DNA of 64,000 nt, taken from the NCBI GenBank assembly GCA_028551475.1, contig CM052362.1, positions 6,447,354 through 6,511,353 on the forward strand, written 5' to 3'. The position numbers and the translations under genes were made by a program. Below the pieces are notes generated by a model, which made no database searches, was not told the origin of the DNA, and worked only from the letters and a program-made list of their open reading frames with translations. Source of the stretch: Casuarina equisetifolia (Eukaryota; Streptophyta; Magnoliopsida; Fagales; Casuarinaceae). The number at the start of each line of letters is the position of its first letter. Within the stretch, counting starts at the first letter, position 1. Positions 26,290 to 35,987 of this stretch are shown in pieces.

Positions 26290-27660
26290 ATCTTACAACT
26301 TGTGCCAAGTGCATTTTTAATGGAAAAACAGCAAAGAGCAGAGTTGGCCTTGAGGAAGAAAAACCCGTGAAGGAAGAATAAGAGAACATTGAGCGAAGTT
26401 GGCGCTTACGCTTACCACATAAGCTTTTTGCATTGCCAAATGATATTATCATACTTTAGATTCTTACTTTTCTCTTTTAACTTCTAAGCAACCAACCCCA
26501 CCAACAGCCATTAATAATGAACAAGAATGCATTCCCGGGCTCTGCACTGCCTCAGGTTGGCTATGTTGGTCCTTTGCTCCTTCAAAGAGAATGAAGATCA
26601 ATCATGAACAAAAACTCCATCGATTAAAGGCCACTTTCCCATGTCCAGGCCTGAGTCCCCTGACTTTTCATACATGACTGTGCCAAACCATGCCAAAGTC
26701 ATCATAATTGGGCATCTTATCTTTGTTCCCTGAATTCGGCGCACCTCGTGATTGTTTGTCTAATTAAATTCCACCAATAATCTTGCGCCAAATATAGCCT
26801 ATTTCCTTAGATACATCCCAAATGATATGCTAAGTTCCAACCAAAGGAATCAATTTTCCAGAATATTAGTCAAAGAGACAAGGTCAGAGGCTGCTAATTT
26901 AGAGCCGTATATTGCCTGATTTCGTTCCCATCTTGTCAAGATTTTCCGGCCCGGGTAGTATTTTCTTATGCATCTCAAAATTGGCAACTGGGATTAGCAT
27001 AATCTGGGTCAACTTCTCAATCAAAGGATCTTAAAAAAAAAATGGTCGCTTATCTCCGCATGTGAGTTTACAATTAAGCAAGCCAGAAGTTTGGTAAGAA
27101 GATAGAATAAGACTGCCGTTGACCATGCCATAGAAGTACATTCTAAGGATGTTCCTAAATTAGCTTTATTTCATTAGGCGTGATGGATAATCATCTTTTG
27201 CTGCACAACTGGGTGATTTAACAATACAAAGAGTGCATCCATGGCCAAAATTACACCCAAAAGGTTTGTAAAGTAAGACCCATTTGGATTCTATCTGTCA
27301 TTACTTATACACCAAGAGATTGTTCTAAAAAGATCTGAAACTAGCTTTTTTGAGTGTTCTTCAGAACATCTTTTCTTTCTTTCTTTCTTGGTGGAAAGAG
27401 TCGATTTACAGAATGGAAAGAGGAAAAGGAAAGGCTGATTACAAAGTCCTCTTCTAGAAATATGTCCTACAATTACAAATTCTCTGATCATGTACTTTCT
27501 AGACTTTTGAAAATTGTCGTCGAGGCCAGCTATAATAGTGACCGTCCAACGCTCCTTTTACGTACCAAGCCGTTGTTTGTTTCCTACTAACAACTGTATT
27601 TTCTTTTTTCTCGGGAAAACGGGGGAAAATGTTGTTTTCGAAATTCCATCTCTGCCCCCA
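26290..27660. other. Intergenic region upstream of the phytosulfokine gene
   Basis: No coding feature supported. The last few hundred bases should include the promoter of the phytosulfokine gene. Confidence 0.5.
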
Positions 27661-27669
27661 TTCCATCTC

Positions 27670-27675
27670 TATAAA
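27670..27675 (+). promoter_or_regulatory. Putative TATA box of the phytosulfokine gene
   Basis: A TATAAA hexamer in a C/T-rich context lies 58 bases upstream of the ATG at 27733. This is compatible with a short 5' UTR of about 30 bases. Confidence 0.55.
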
Positions 27676-27732
27676 TTCATACCACACAGTCCCTTCTCTC
27701 TGTGGCTCTAGTTCCTTTTGACAGTTTCAGAG

Positions 27733-28083
27733 ATGAAAGCTGCTTCCAAGGTCAGCACCCTTTGCATGTTAACGCTCCTCCTCTTCTACATACTGACCTC
27801 GGCCGCCGCCCGGCCGGATCCCGTCTTCTCCGACATCACTCCGCCGGAAACTCAACATGGGGTACATATATGAACTTCCTTTATTGTTTCTTAGCCTCCA
27901 AACTAACTTTAGCTTGTAGCTTTTCGATGAATGCTTCGGTCTTGCTTAACATATCCGTTATCTTTTTCTCTGAAGGATGCCGAACTTGAGAGCTGCGAAG
28001 GAGTTGGGGAAGAAGAGTGCTTGCAGAGAAGAACCCTTGCAGCCCATCTCGATTATATCTACACGCAGAAGAACAAGCCATGA
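27733..28083 (+). CDS. PSK: Phytosulfokine (PSK) precursor
   Basis: Prepropeptide of the sulfated pentapeptide hormone phytosulfokine, which is secreted, tyrosine-sulfated and read by leucine-rich-repeat receptor kinases that promote growth and modulate immunity. Exons 27733-27861 and 27976-28083 join in phase 0 to give 78 residues. Residues 1 to about 26 form a signal peptide ([10 protein letters not shown] then a Leu-rich core ending TSAAA). The acidic pro-region is followed by [20 protein letters not shown], with the family's Cys pair. The hormone YIYTQ sits at residues 70-74 (28054-28068), preceded by the Asp needed for sulfation recognition and followed by only KNKP. The single intron and length match the family. 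Confidence 0.95.
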
Positions 28084-31040
28084 AATTTGAAATTCTTATA
28101 CTTTATTTGTATCATTTCTGGGATTTTATGTCACTGTAACTTCATTTGTACGTAATAGCTGCTATAGTCTCCTTCTAGAGCGGCACACTTTTTGTTTCTT
28201 CTTCTGGTAGGAAAGAGTGTCTCTTTATTTGTAGAGATCATCTAGTTTTTCTATGATATTCCTTGTGAATTTAGTATAGCTACTTTCGTGATTTCTCTTT
28301 CAGATTCTTTTTAATCCAAAAGCCTCCATGGTTATAGGCATGCAAAACCTTATCCTATGCAGAAGTTCTATACTTCTGCGAGAATAACAGGAAGATAGAC
28401 GCGTTCATCTCCTTCTGTTCTAGAACCCTTCCTGCAAAATTCTGCCATTAGTTCAGCGGACTTGTATAAATAAATGGATTATCTAGATCTGAACCCAAAA
28501 GGTTTTGAACTTTTCGTGTTGTTCACAAGTTTCTTCAACATTTTTATCACTCGTAGACTTTTACCTTCCATTAAATTATGGAATCTTGATATGACTTGTT
28601 CGAAGCAAGAGAAATCCATTGGATCACAGAGTCTGACCAACTTATCTACCATCTATGATGACTACGTGAACAAGCTTTCATTAAAACCTGAAACTTCACG
28701 TAATCTTATGCGATGAACATGTGGCCTGCTTCAGCTCATACGTAGGTAGTTCTAGAAAATTTGGTAAAAGTCCATCTGGGTTGAAGTCACACTTTGATCC
28801 CTCTGCAATTCTTTATTCTGTTATTATCAGCAGCTTCACACTGAAACTACTGTACCTTCTTATCTCTCTACTTCTTAAACACAAACTAAGAACAAACGTC
28901 TTAATTTCTGTGGAACTCAACGGGAAACCGTGTACGATAGTGAAACCAAATTCATTTGGTTGTGAAGTTGCTTACCATCTCCTTTAATTATGTTTAAGTT
29001 GGAGAAGAAACTACAGTGGAGTCAACAATCTAGAGGAGGACATTAATTGATTTCGGAGTTTTATGGCACAAACTAACATAAAAAGTAAATAAAAAGCCTA
29101 ATCAAGATTGACTAATCTTGTCTAAATCTTGTTTTCTTCTCCAGCCTATTCCTTTTAGTAACTTTTCTTCCGTAATTTAGTTGTCCCCATTGATGGTCCC
29201 ATTTGTTCTTTAATCAAAGAAATGCTTAAGACAAACCTAAAGGCTAAAGTCAGGCTAAAAATGACGGAAGCACATTGTTCAATGCCACGTCATCTTGTCT
29301 ACTTGGGGTTTGCAAAATGTTCTAATAATTGAAGTGCCATCATTGTTCGTACTCAGAGAACTTTTCCAGGCGCTCTGCCCTTTCGACGGTACCATCAATG
29401 ACTACAACCCATGTGTCTTGAGCTTTGTGCAAAACATAATTCTTGCCATTATATACAGGAAAACATCACCAGAAGAGCTTCCTGACATGGCCATGAAAGG
29501 GTACTGTCTGGAAAAGAAAATTGCCTTTACTCCTGAATTTCAGCATGCACATGTGATCCCAAGTTTGGTGATCTTCTCATAATTAAAATGGTGGGATGAT
29601 TTGCATCTGAAATTCTTTTTGTCAAAAGGGAGGTTTGTACAAAGTGTCAGTAATTGGATCAGGGGAAGACCATTTCCTAAAAGATGTCTATGAGGAGCAA
29701 AAGGCTGTTTTCTTACGAATCCATCGGGATGTTTCACTGCATCCCATGTGAGACAGACACTACTTTACTCCTTGAACATTAGGATAAAACCCCCCATGCA
29801 AGGACAGCAGATAAGAGTCATCTTCTTTGTAAAATCCATTAGGATGTCTGATTAAGACAGGCTCTACTGCCCCTTTTAGACACTACAACATCTTTTAGCC
29901 TCCCCATGCGTAAACCCCACACCAAGGGCGGTGCACCCGTTACAACATGATTACACAGCCATATTGGCGACTTTTCACGACCTTATGACCAACAGTGCAA
30001 AACCCATCTGGTGAAAGTGACACAATCCCTCGTGAGAGGTCAGCAAGTGCTCAACTCATGGTTTCTCATCTCTGGTTGAAAATCCAGACAGCACATCCCC
30101 AAAATGTTGAACGACAACTTGCGGTGGAGATTCTGGCTGCGTGCCATTAAGGACTTCCCTACAAAGCTGGGTGTATCAGCTGACCTCTCCACCATTCACC
30201 ATTCACCATTCATCAAGCACGCCAAGCTCATAAATTTCAATGACTAGACAGATTCAGGGTGAGAGCTAGTGCCCTAAGTCGACCCGGTCAATAATAACAT
30301 CCATGAACAACTTTCTCTGGACACTGCAAGCATCGCATCTATGTGTGGACCATAAAGCTCACTTGGGCGTTCTTTTACAGGATTTCGATCACCATCTCAG
30401 TGGGAGCACCAACGCGCGTTCCTACACTCATGATTTGACGCCATGATGTTTGACAACAATTAAGAATGGTGGCTGTCCGCTGGCTGACCGTGTATTAATG
30501 TGGACAGAAGCAAGAGGTACAGAACTTCTTCGAGACTTGGTCGACGTTTCACACTTGGAGATCCCGTTGCCGTACGCAGCAGACTGTGTTCATTTAATTA
30601 GTGATTAAACAGAAGAAAGAATCATCAGCTCGACTTGGAAAAATCTGGGGACTGCGTCCAAGGGTTGTTTTAATGGATTACGTATAAACCAGGCATCTTC
30701 CAGAGGAATCGTGAGTCGGTTTGTCTTGGAAGCTTCTGCAGAAATTTATGTGGCTGGGCTATTCTATTGGCAACGTTTTTGCATTCCTCCAAACCTGCAC
30801 TTCCGTTTGTCAGCAGCCATTTTATCTGTGGGCCTCCGCAAGACCACTAAACGAGGTTCAGTGAAGTTCATCCAAAGTGTCCGGACTAGGTAGGGATGAA
30901 AATATCTGACTTTAATTTAGATAATATAACTTATGTTATATTATTTTTAATATAAGATTCATATTTAAGAATATGAAATTCTCATGCTAATGGAACCCTA
31001 ATTGCAAGGTACATGCATTTTTTTTTCTTTTTTTCATTTT
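28084..31040. other. Gene-poor intergenic region
   Basis: Contains the 3' flank of the PSK gene and then no recognisable gene. Open frames at 28474-28716, 28721-28987 and 29295-29582 encode no domain I know and lack a splice context. A short heptamer repeat (accattc) occurs near 30190-30215. The stretch 29,780-30,680 is more GC-rich than its surroundings and may be an old insertion, but I cannot name it. Confidence 0.45.
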
Positions 31041-31415
31041 CAAAGAGGTCTTTATTTTGTCTATAAAATCTAAGATTTTGTTTCAAGTAACATGAAGTTA
31101 CTGATTTTATTTTGGGTGACATTATTTTTTTCTAGGGAAAAAAGATGGCAGATTTTGATACCTCAGATTTGAGATTTCTTGGATCTTAGATTGTTTTAAT
31201 TTTCAATGAAATCCTTATTTTATCTATTAATAAGAAGTTATATTGAAATTTTTCTATAAAAGTTAAGATTGTATTTCAAGTAACATATTGTTTCTAATTT
31301 TATTTTAGGTGACACATTTGTTATATTTTTTTAATAGACAAAAAGGGATGACAGATCTTGATACCTCGAATTTGTGATTTCTTTGATCTCATATTGCTTT
31401 GATTTTAACTGAGTC
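31040..31415. repeat. Imperfect tandem duplication, period about 193 bp
   Basis: Two copies (about 31046-31230 and 31239-31415) share ctataaaa.t.taagatt, a tt.caagtaacat block, a tttta.tt...ggtgacac/att block, and a gat.ttgatacctc block. The copies differ by many substitutions and small indels. It lies upstream of the EVE-domain gene and codes for nothing visible. Confidence 0.75.
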
Positions 31416-31831
31416 AAAACATCTTGACAAATATGGCGTATTGTTATATTCTAATAATTAAGCAAATTAAGCAATTTAGTAGATGGCTATAATTCCAATC
31501 AATGGCTAGTAAAAAAAATTATTTTTTGTCCTGTTACTATAATTTAAGGAGTTAATAACGAATTTTTTCTCTAAATATTTATAAAAGATTTCTAAATCCT
31601 CCCAAAATTTTTAAGCCCATTGGGTCTTGCACCTGGTTTCCTTTCCTATCATATTCTCTTTCTGAGGAACCAAACAAAGGCGAAAAAAATAAAAATAAAA
31701 ATAAAATAATGGGCCGTACAGATCACTCTCCGACATTATTCCCTCTGGAGCCAAACTCGGTATTCTCTCCCGCCATACCAGGGGACTGCAGAAGAAGTAC
31801 CAAAGCTTGACTGGACAAGAAGCTTGGAACA

Positions 31832-32308
31832 ATGGGTAAAGAAGGGAAGCAGTACTGGCTTTTGAAGACGGAGCCAGGAGATTGGTCGTGGGAGGATCAG
31901 GCAGCTAACGGAGGCGTCACCAAATGGGACGGTGTGAAGAACAAGCAAGCCCAGAAGTACCTTAAGTCCATGAAGCTCAGCGACCTCGGCCTCTTCTACC
32001 ATTCCGGTACCAAGGCCCGTCGAATTGTCGGCGTAGTGATCGTGGTGAGAGAGTGGTATGAAGGTGATGATGGCGGTGGTGCTGTGGATGTGAAGGCAGT
32101 GGGGGAGATGAGGAGGCCTGTGGACTTGAAAGAGATGAAGGAAGATCGTGGGTTGAAGGGTTTTGCACTGTTTAGGCAGCCGAGGCTGTCGGTTGTGCCC
32201 GTTCCGGAGGAAATGTGGGAGAAGATTTGTGATTTGGGAGGTGGGTATGAAGGGGATGGTAAAGGTGATGGTGCTCAAGATGGGGACGGGGATGGAGGTG
32301 AAGCCTAG
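31832..32308 (+). CDS. EVE-domain protein, thymocyte nuclear protein 1-like
   Basis: Intronless gene of 158 residues. It opens with the EVE-family signature YWLLKTEPGDWSWEDQ, followed by WDGVKNKQAQKYLKSMKLSD, GLFYHSGTKARRIVGVVIV, and FALFRQPRLSVVPVPEEMWE. EVE domains are PUA-like folds; THYN1-type members bind modified cytosine or otherwise modified nucleic acid. The protein is probably nuclear or cytosolic. The C-terminus is a short Gly/Asp-rich tail ending at TAG 32306-32308. It is slightly shorter than many THYN1 homologues but contains the whole domain. Its 3' end is the source of fragments found at 32.4, 44.2 and 51.8 kb. Confidence 0.9.
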   Translation: MGKEGKQYWLLKTEPGDWSWEDQAANGGVTKWDGVKNKQAQKYLKSMKLSDLGLFYHSGTKARRIVGVVIVVREWYEGDDGGGAVDVKAVGEMRRPVDLKEMKEDRGLKGFALFRQPRLSVVPVPEEMWEKICDLGGGYEGDGKGDGAQDGDGDGGEA

Positions 32309-32404
32309 ACCCGGCATTAGGTGCTTGATACGTGTTTGTAATTATGCCCCAGTATGCTGACTTCCTCTTTTTGTTACTGAAGTTAATGGGAAGCATGTGT
32401 TTCC

Positions 32405-32810
32405 TGTCTTGTTTTTGTTTTGTTAGTACAAAATGGACCGTGGGTTGAAGGTTTTCCCTCTGTTTAGGCAGCCGACGGTGTCGGTTGTGTCCTATCTGGG
32501 AAGGAGTTTGTAATTTTGAAGGTGGGCAGGAAGGTGTTGTAAAGGTGATCGAGTGACCCAGCGTTAGGAACTTGATAGGTGTCTATAAATGTGGCCCTAT
32601 ATCCTGAGTTCCTTATTTTTGTGACTGAAATTAGTGGTAAGAAGATATAACCTATCTTTTTTAATGCTTTTTTTTTTTTTTTGTGGTTTGTCTGTACAAA
32701 GTGGATGAGAGGAATTAAACTTTGGGCTTGAATTTTCTGTCTAAATTGTTGATGTATTTGCTGTAATCTATTATAGCTCCGGCAAACTGCTTTATTAGAT
32801 TTTTTTTGTG
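32405..32810 (+). pseudogene. Fragment of the EVE-domain gene 3' end (tandem copy)
   Basis: Starts about 100 bp after the EVE stop and repeats the gene's 3' end: cgtgggttgaagg, ctgtttaggcagccga, gtcggttgtg, then the 3'-UTR-like gttaggaacttgataggtg.ctataa and gagttcct.atttttgtgactgaa. It is degraded, with internal deletion and stops, and cannot encode a protein. Its upstream gttttgttag.. and downstream caa.ctgctttattagatttttttt segments also match the fragments at 44.2 and 51.8 kb. It is therefore the left-end member of the repeated unit. Confidence 0.75.
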
Positions 32811-34231
32811 AGAGAGCTTCTGGAGACGACTAAGCGAACCTAAAACTGTCTAGTGATCTAGCTTTGAATGTGGTGTTGACTGCTGAACCACATTGAACCT
32901 TGGCTTAAACTAGAGTGTATTAGAGATCTTTTGTGAACAAAATGCGGTTAAATGTGAAGGGATGAAGCTATAAAAAAGAGAACTTGTATGTAGTCGATGC
33001 TTCAAGTTAGAAAATGAATTTTTACAAATGACATAATTGACTTGCACCTGGAAACTACCTCTATTCTTTATTCATTTAGAAAACTTTAAACAATGAATTT
33101 CAAACTGCCGTGTGAGGTCTACCCGGTTTCGAATGATAATGGGGAGGCTTAAACTGGGTGGACTAACAGCGGTTGATCAACACATCTCTTACAGAAAGAG
33201 GCGAGTTCTGGGTGACAGCTTTCCGATCCTGGTGTCCTGGGTCCAGAGGGACAGGCGACAGAGGGTGAAGACAAGAGCTTGACTCTGTAAGTTGTAAGGT
33301 TATATTTTCATCTCTTATATTGTTTGCTTTATGGATTCTGTAGAAAGCTTGTTCATTAGCCTGACTTTTGGGGCTTGGGGAGGCTGGTTAAGGTTTCTTC
33401 ACTTTAATAACCATCTTTGAGGAACCGCCTCTTGTAAGTGTTAAATTGATAGATAGTGCCTTTATTAATAGCTTAAAAGAACTTGTCGAACAGAAAAAGG
33501 GGCTTCCAATAAGAAAGAATTAAGTTGTGAATTTGAATGACCTGAACATCTTTGGACAATGGATTAAATGTTTTCTTTTTACCTGTTCTGACAAGTAGAA
33601 GGACGTGATTTTATTAGGAGGAAACACAAATCTTATAGAGCAAATTCTTATGATTGCAGCATCTTTATATTCTACCCTTTCTTACATGTACAATTACATG
33701 TTTCCCACTCTTTCATCAATCCACTCACCTTTTGCTTTTGCTTTAATATCCCATCATTACATGTCCCACGTCCTACCATCATGCCTAGTCTAATACAAAT
33801 AAGAAAACCAACAATACATGAAGAAAGAGAAATTGTGGATTTCTACATAACTCACGTGACACTTTCCTTATATGGTATTTGGTGGGTTGGAAGGTCAGAC
33901 TAGAGAAATGAGGTTTTGGAGATGTTTCATGCTTTCATTAGGGTAAGGAAGTTAGAAATTGGGAGAATTTGTACTCATCATGTTACCTATTGTTCAATTC
34001 CTATTACGCATTCCCTTCATCGTTGAAATATGGATTCTATGAAAATGTATGATATCACTCAAAAAGCAAATTTACAAATTTGTTTCATTTATGAATTTTT
34101 CCTGGATACAGCAGTCCTACCGATAATATTCTTCTCATTCCTTAGGTCTAAAGTCAGCTACTGATTTTCCTTTATTGTATTCAGATTCCAAGTGGACAAG
34201 CAAGAGTTTAGGTGGTCTTGTTGGTTGAAGA
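32811..34231. other. Intergenic region
   Basis: No gene recognised. The open frame at 33605-33793 has no domain and is probably chance. Confidence 0.5.
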
Positions 34232-35250
34232 ATGAAGGACGTAGAGAAATCATTTTTATTGAATGGAGGCATCCTCTTAGAGGATCTTATTGCTTCTAGT
34301 AATGGAAAATATAATACTAGTTGGAATTTGTCTTCCAAGGAGCTCATCAGAGCAACAGCGCGGCTTCAATTCAACTCATATAATACAAATCTGTCCATCG
34401 CTTCCAGCTGCGATGGTAGTTGATGAGATTGATGATCATTCTTACAGCAATTATGTTATGTATCTGGGAATTCTGGATGATAGCCAAATTATTTTTAAGA
34501 AATTTTCCAGGGGCTTCAAGGAGGGTAAACTTAAGACACAATGCTATCCGTGACATTGTCACTGCAACCCAGATGTGCAGCCACAAGAACGTTTTGAAGC
34601 TTATAGGCTGCTGTTTAGAGTTTCCTGTGCCGGTTCTAGTGCATGAATATGCAGCAAATGGACCTCTGAATGAAGGAGAAGGTTTTGGAGACGGTGAGTT
34701 CCTACCTTGGGAGATAAGGTTGCGCACTGCTAAGGAGCTTGCTTTATGCACTTGCATATCTCCACACTGCCCTTTCCAGGGCAGTCATTCATAGGGATAT
34801 AAGACCGAGCTGCGTTTTCCTAAATTCTGCAACTTTGCACTTTCCATAACAATTCCTCCTCACGAATCTCGTGCAAGTGAACATGTGAAAAGAACATTTG
34901 GGGTCTCTAATCCCGGTTTTCTACATGTTTATAGTCTTGGTGTGCTTTTTTCATTTTCTTAACTGGACAAAGTGTTAAAGTTTATTCTTTCGGAACCGCA
35001 TATGAGTCTAAACTCAAGAGATGGAGAGATTTTGGTTCACAATGATCGGGTAAGCAAAATTATGGATCCAAAACTTTCGAGTGAGGGAGAAGGAGATGGG
35101 CATATCCAACAGTTGGAAGCCTTTTTAGCACTTGCGTTGGCATACACCCAAGAGGATGCTAAGGCAAGGCCGGAGATGATTGATGTGGCTAAAGAGCTGA
35201 GGCGGATTGATAAAGTGCATATGATCTTTCCTTGTTGGCTCCATTCATAG
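34232..35250 (+). pseudogene. Wall-associated/ZED1-like kinase pseudogene
   Basis: Pieces of a kinase domain appear in order but in different frames. They are an N-terminal KDVEKSFLLNGGILLEDLIA, typical of the ZED1/WAK-like pseudokinase group; SSKELIRATARLQ; CSHKNVLKLIGCCLEFPVP and LVHEYAANGPLNEGEG; then, in another frame, LAYLHTALSRAVIHRDIRPS, which includes the catalytic-loop HRD. The last piece is DGEILVHNDRVSKIMDPKLS...KARPEMIDVAKELRRID. At least three frame changes and several stops make it non-functional as a single gene. This group is intronless and often tandemly duplicated, which fits a decayed copy. Confidence 0.8.
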
Positions 35251-35384
35251 TTTTTGACTATAAAAAAGAGGCCATCGTTTAAGTGAAATAAGATCTTTTT
35301 ATTTATTTGCTACTTTGTCTTGCACATGTATTCTTGTGAAATTTTGTTAATCGAACTCTTAGATATTATGTCCGTTTCAAATTT

Positions 35385-35600
35385 ATTTCTTCTTTATTAG
35401 AAATTTTTTAATTAGTATAGTCTTAAAAGGAAAAAAGTTTTCTTTGATGTTTAATCTACACAAATGAGCCTATAGAGGTAAAAGGCAAAAAAAAAAAATA
35501 TATGTTATGGGAATTCATCAATTCTCTATAGGCAAAAAAAATATATGTCATGGGAATTCATCAATTCAAGGATGCAATTTTGTTAATTATTGATGTCCCA
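35385..35600. repeat. Repeat shared with 61,105-61,235, with an internal 43-bp duplication
   Basis: tagtcttaaaag, aatcta/caa.caaatgagcc.ata.aggtaaaaggcaa and atgggaattcatca recur in the same order near 61,130-61,230. Within this copy the block around tatatg(t)catgggaattcatcaattc occurs twice, about 43 bp apart (near 35500 and 35543). It is non-coding and of unknown family: a degraded element or a piece of the duplicated unit. Confidence 0.6.
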
Positions 35601-35747
35601 CACGGAAAAGATAGGAGGTTTGGGTCACAATATTTAGATATAGTTTTGTTTCTTTAACTCTGGCAAAACGACAAGGCGTTTTAAGGTGTCAAAGAGGATT
35701 GAAACGCTGGAGGATTCTGCAGATTTTTCGAGTACCACCGGCTTCCA

Positions 35748-35949
35748 ATGCACTCCGTGTTTCAGAGAATGAGTCCGTTGCAAATGCAAACCCTAGCACC
35801 TATACGACCTCGTTTCGGCGAGGTCTTTAACCGCGGATTGCTCGGAAGCTTGAGCCTCCGAACGCTCTCATCGTCTTCCTCTGAATGCGTCAACCAGTCT
35901 CGCGGTGGCCTACCTCGTTTCTTCTCCGAAGCTCTTCCCCCTTCCAAGG

Positions 35950-35987
<38 letters not shown>

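Noticed and set aside
28474..29582. Three adjacent open frames that could be exons of a small gene
   Set aside because: No recognisable domain, no consistent splice sites joining them, and AT-rich composition typical of the surrounding spacer.
31736..32317. A 193-codon minus-strand open frame over the EVE gene
   Set aside because: Antisense shadow of the EVE coding sequence, His/Pro-rich and without any known domain.
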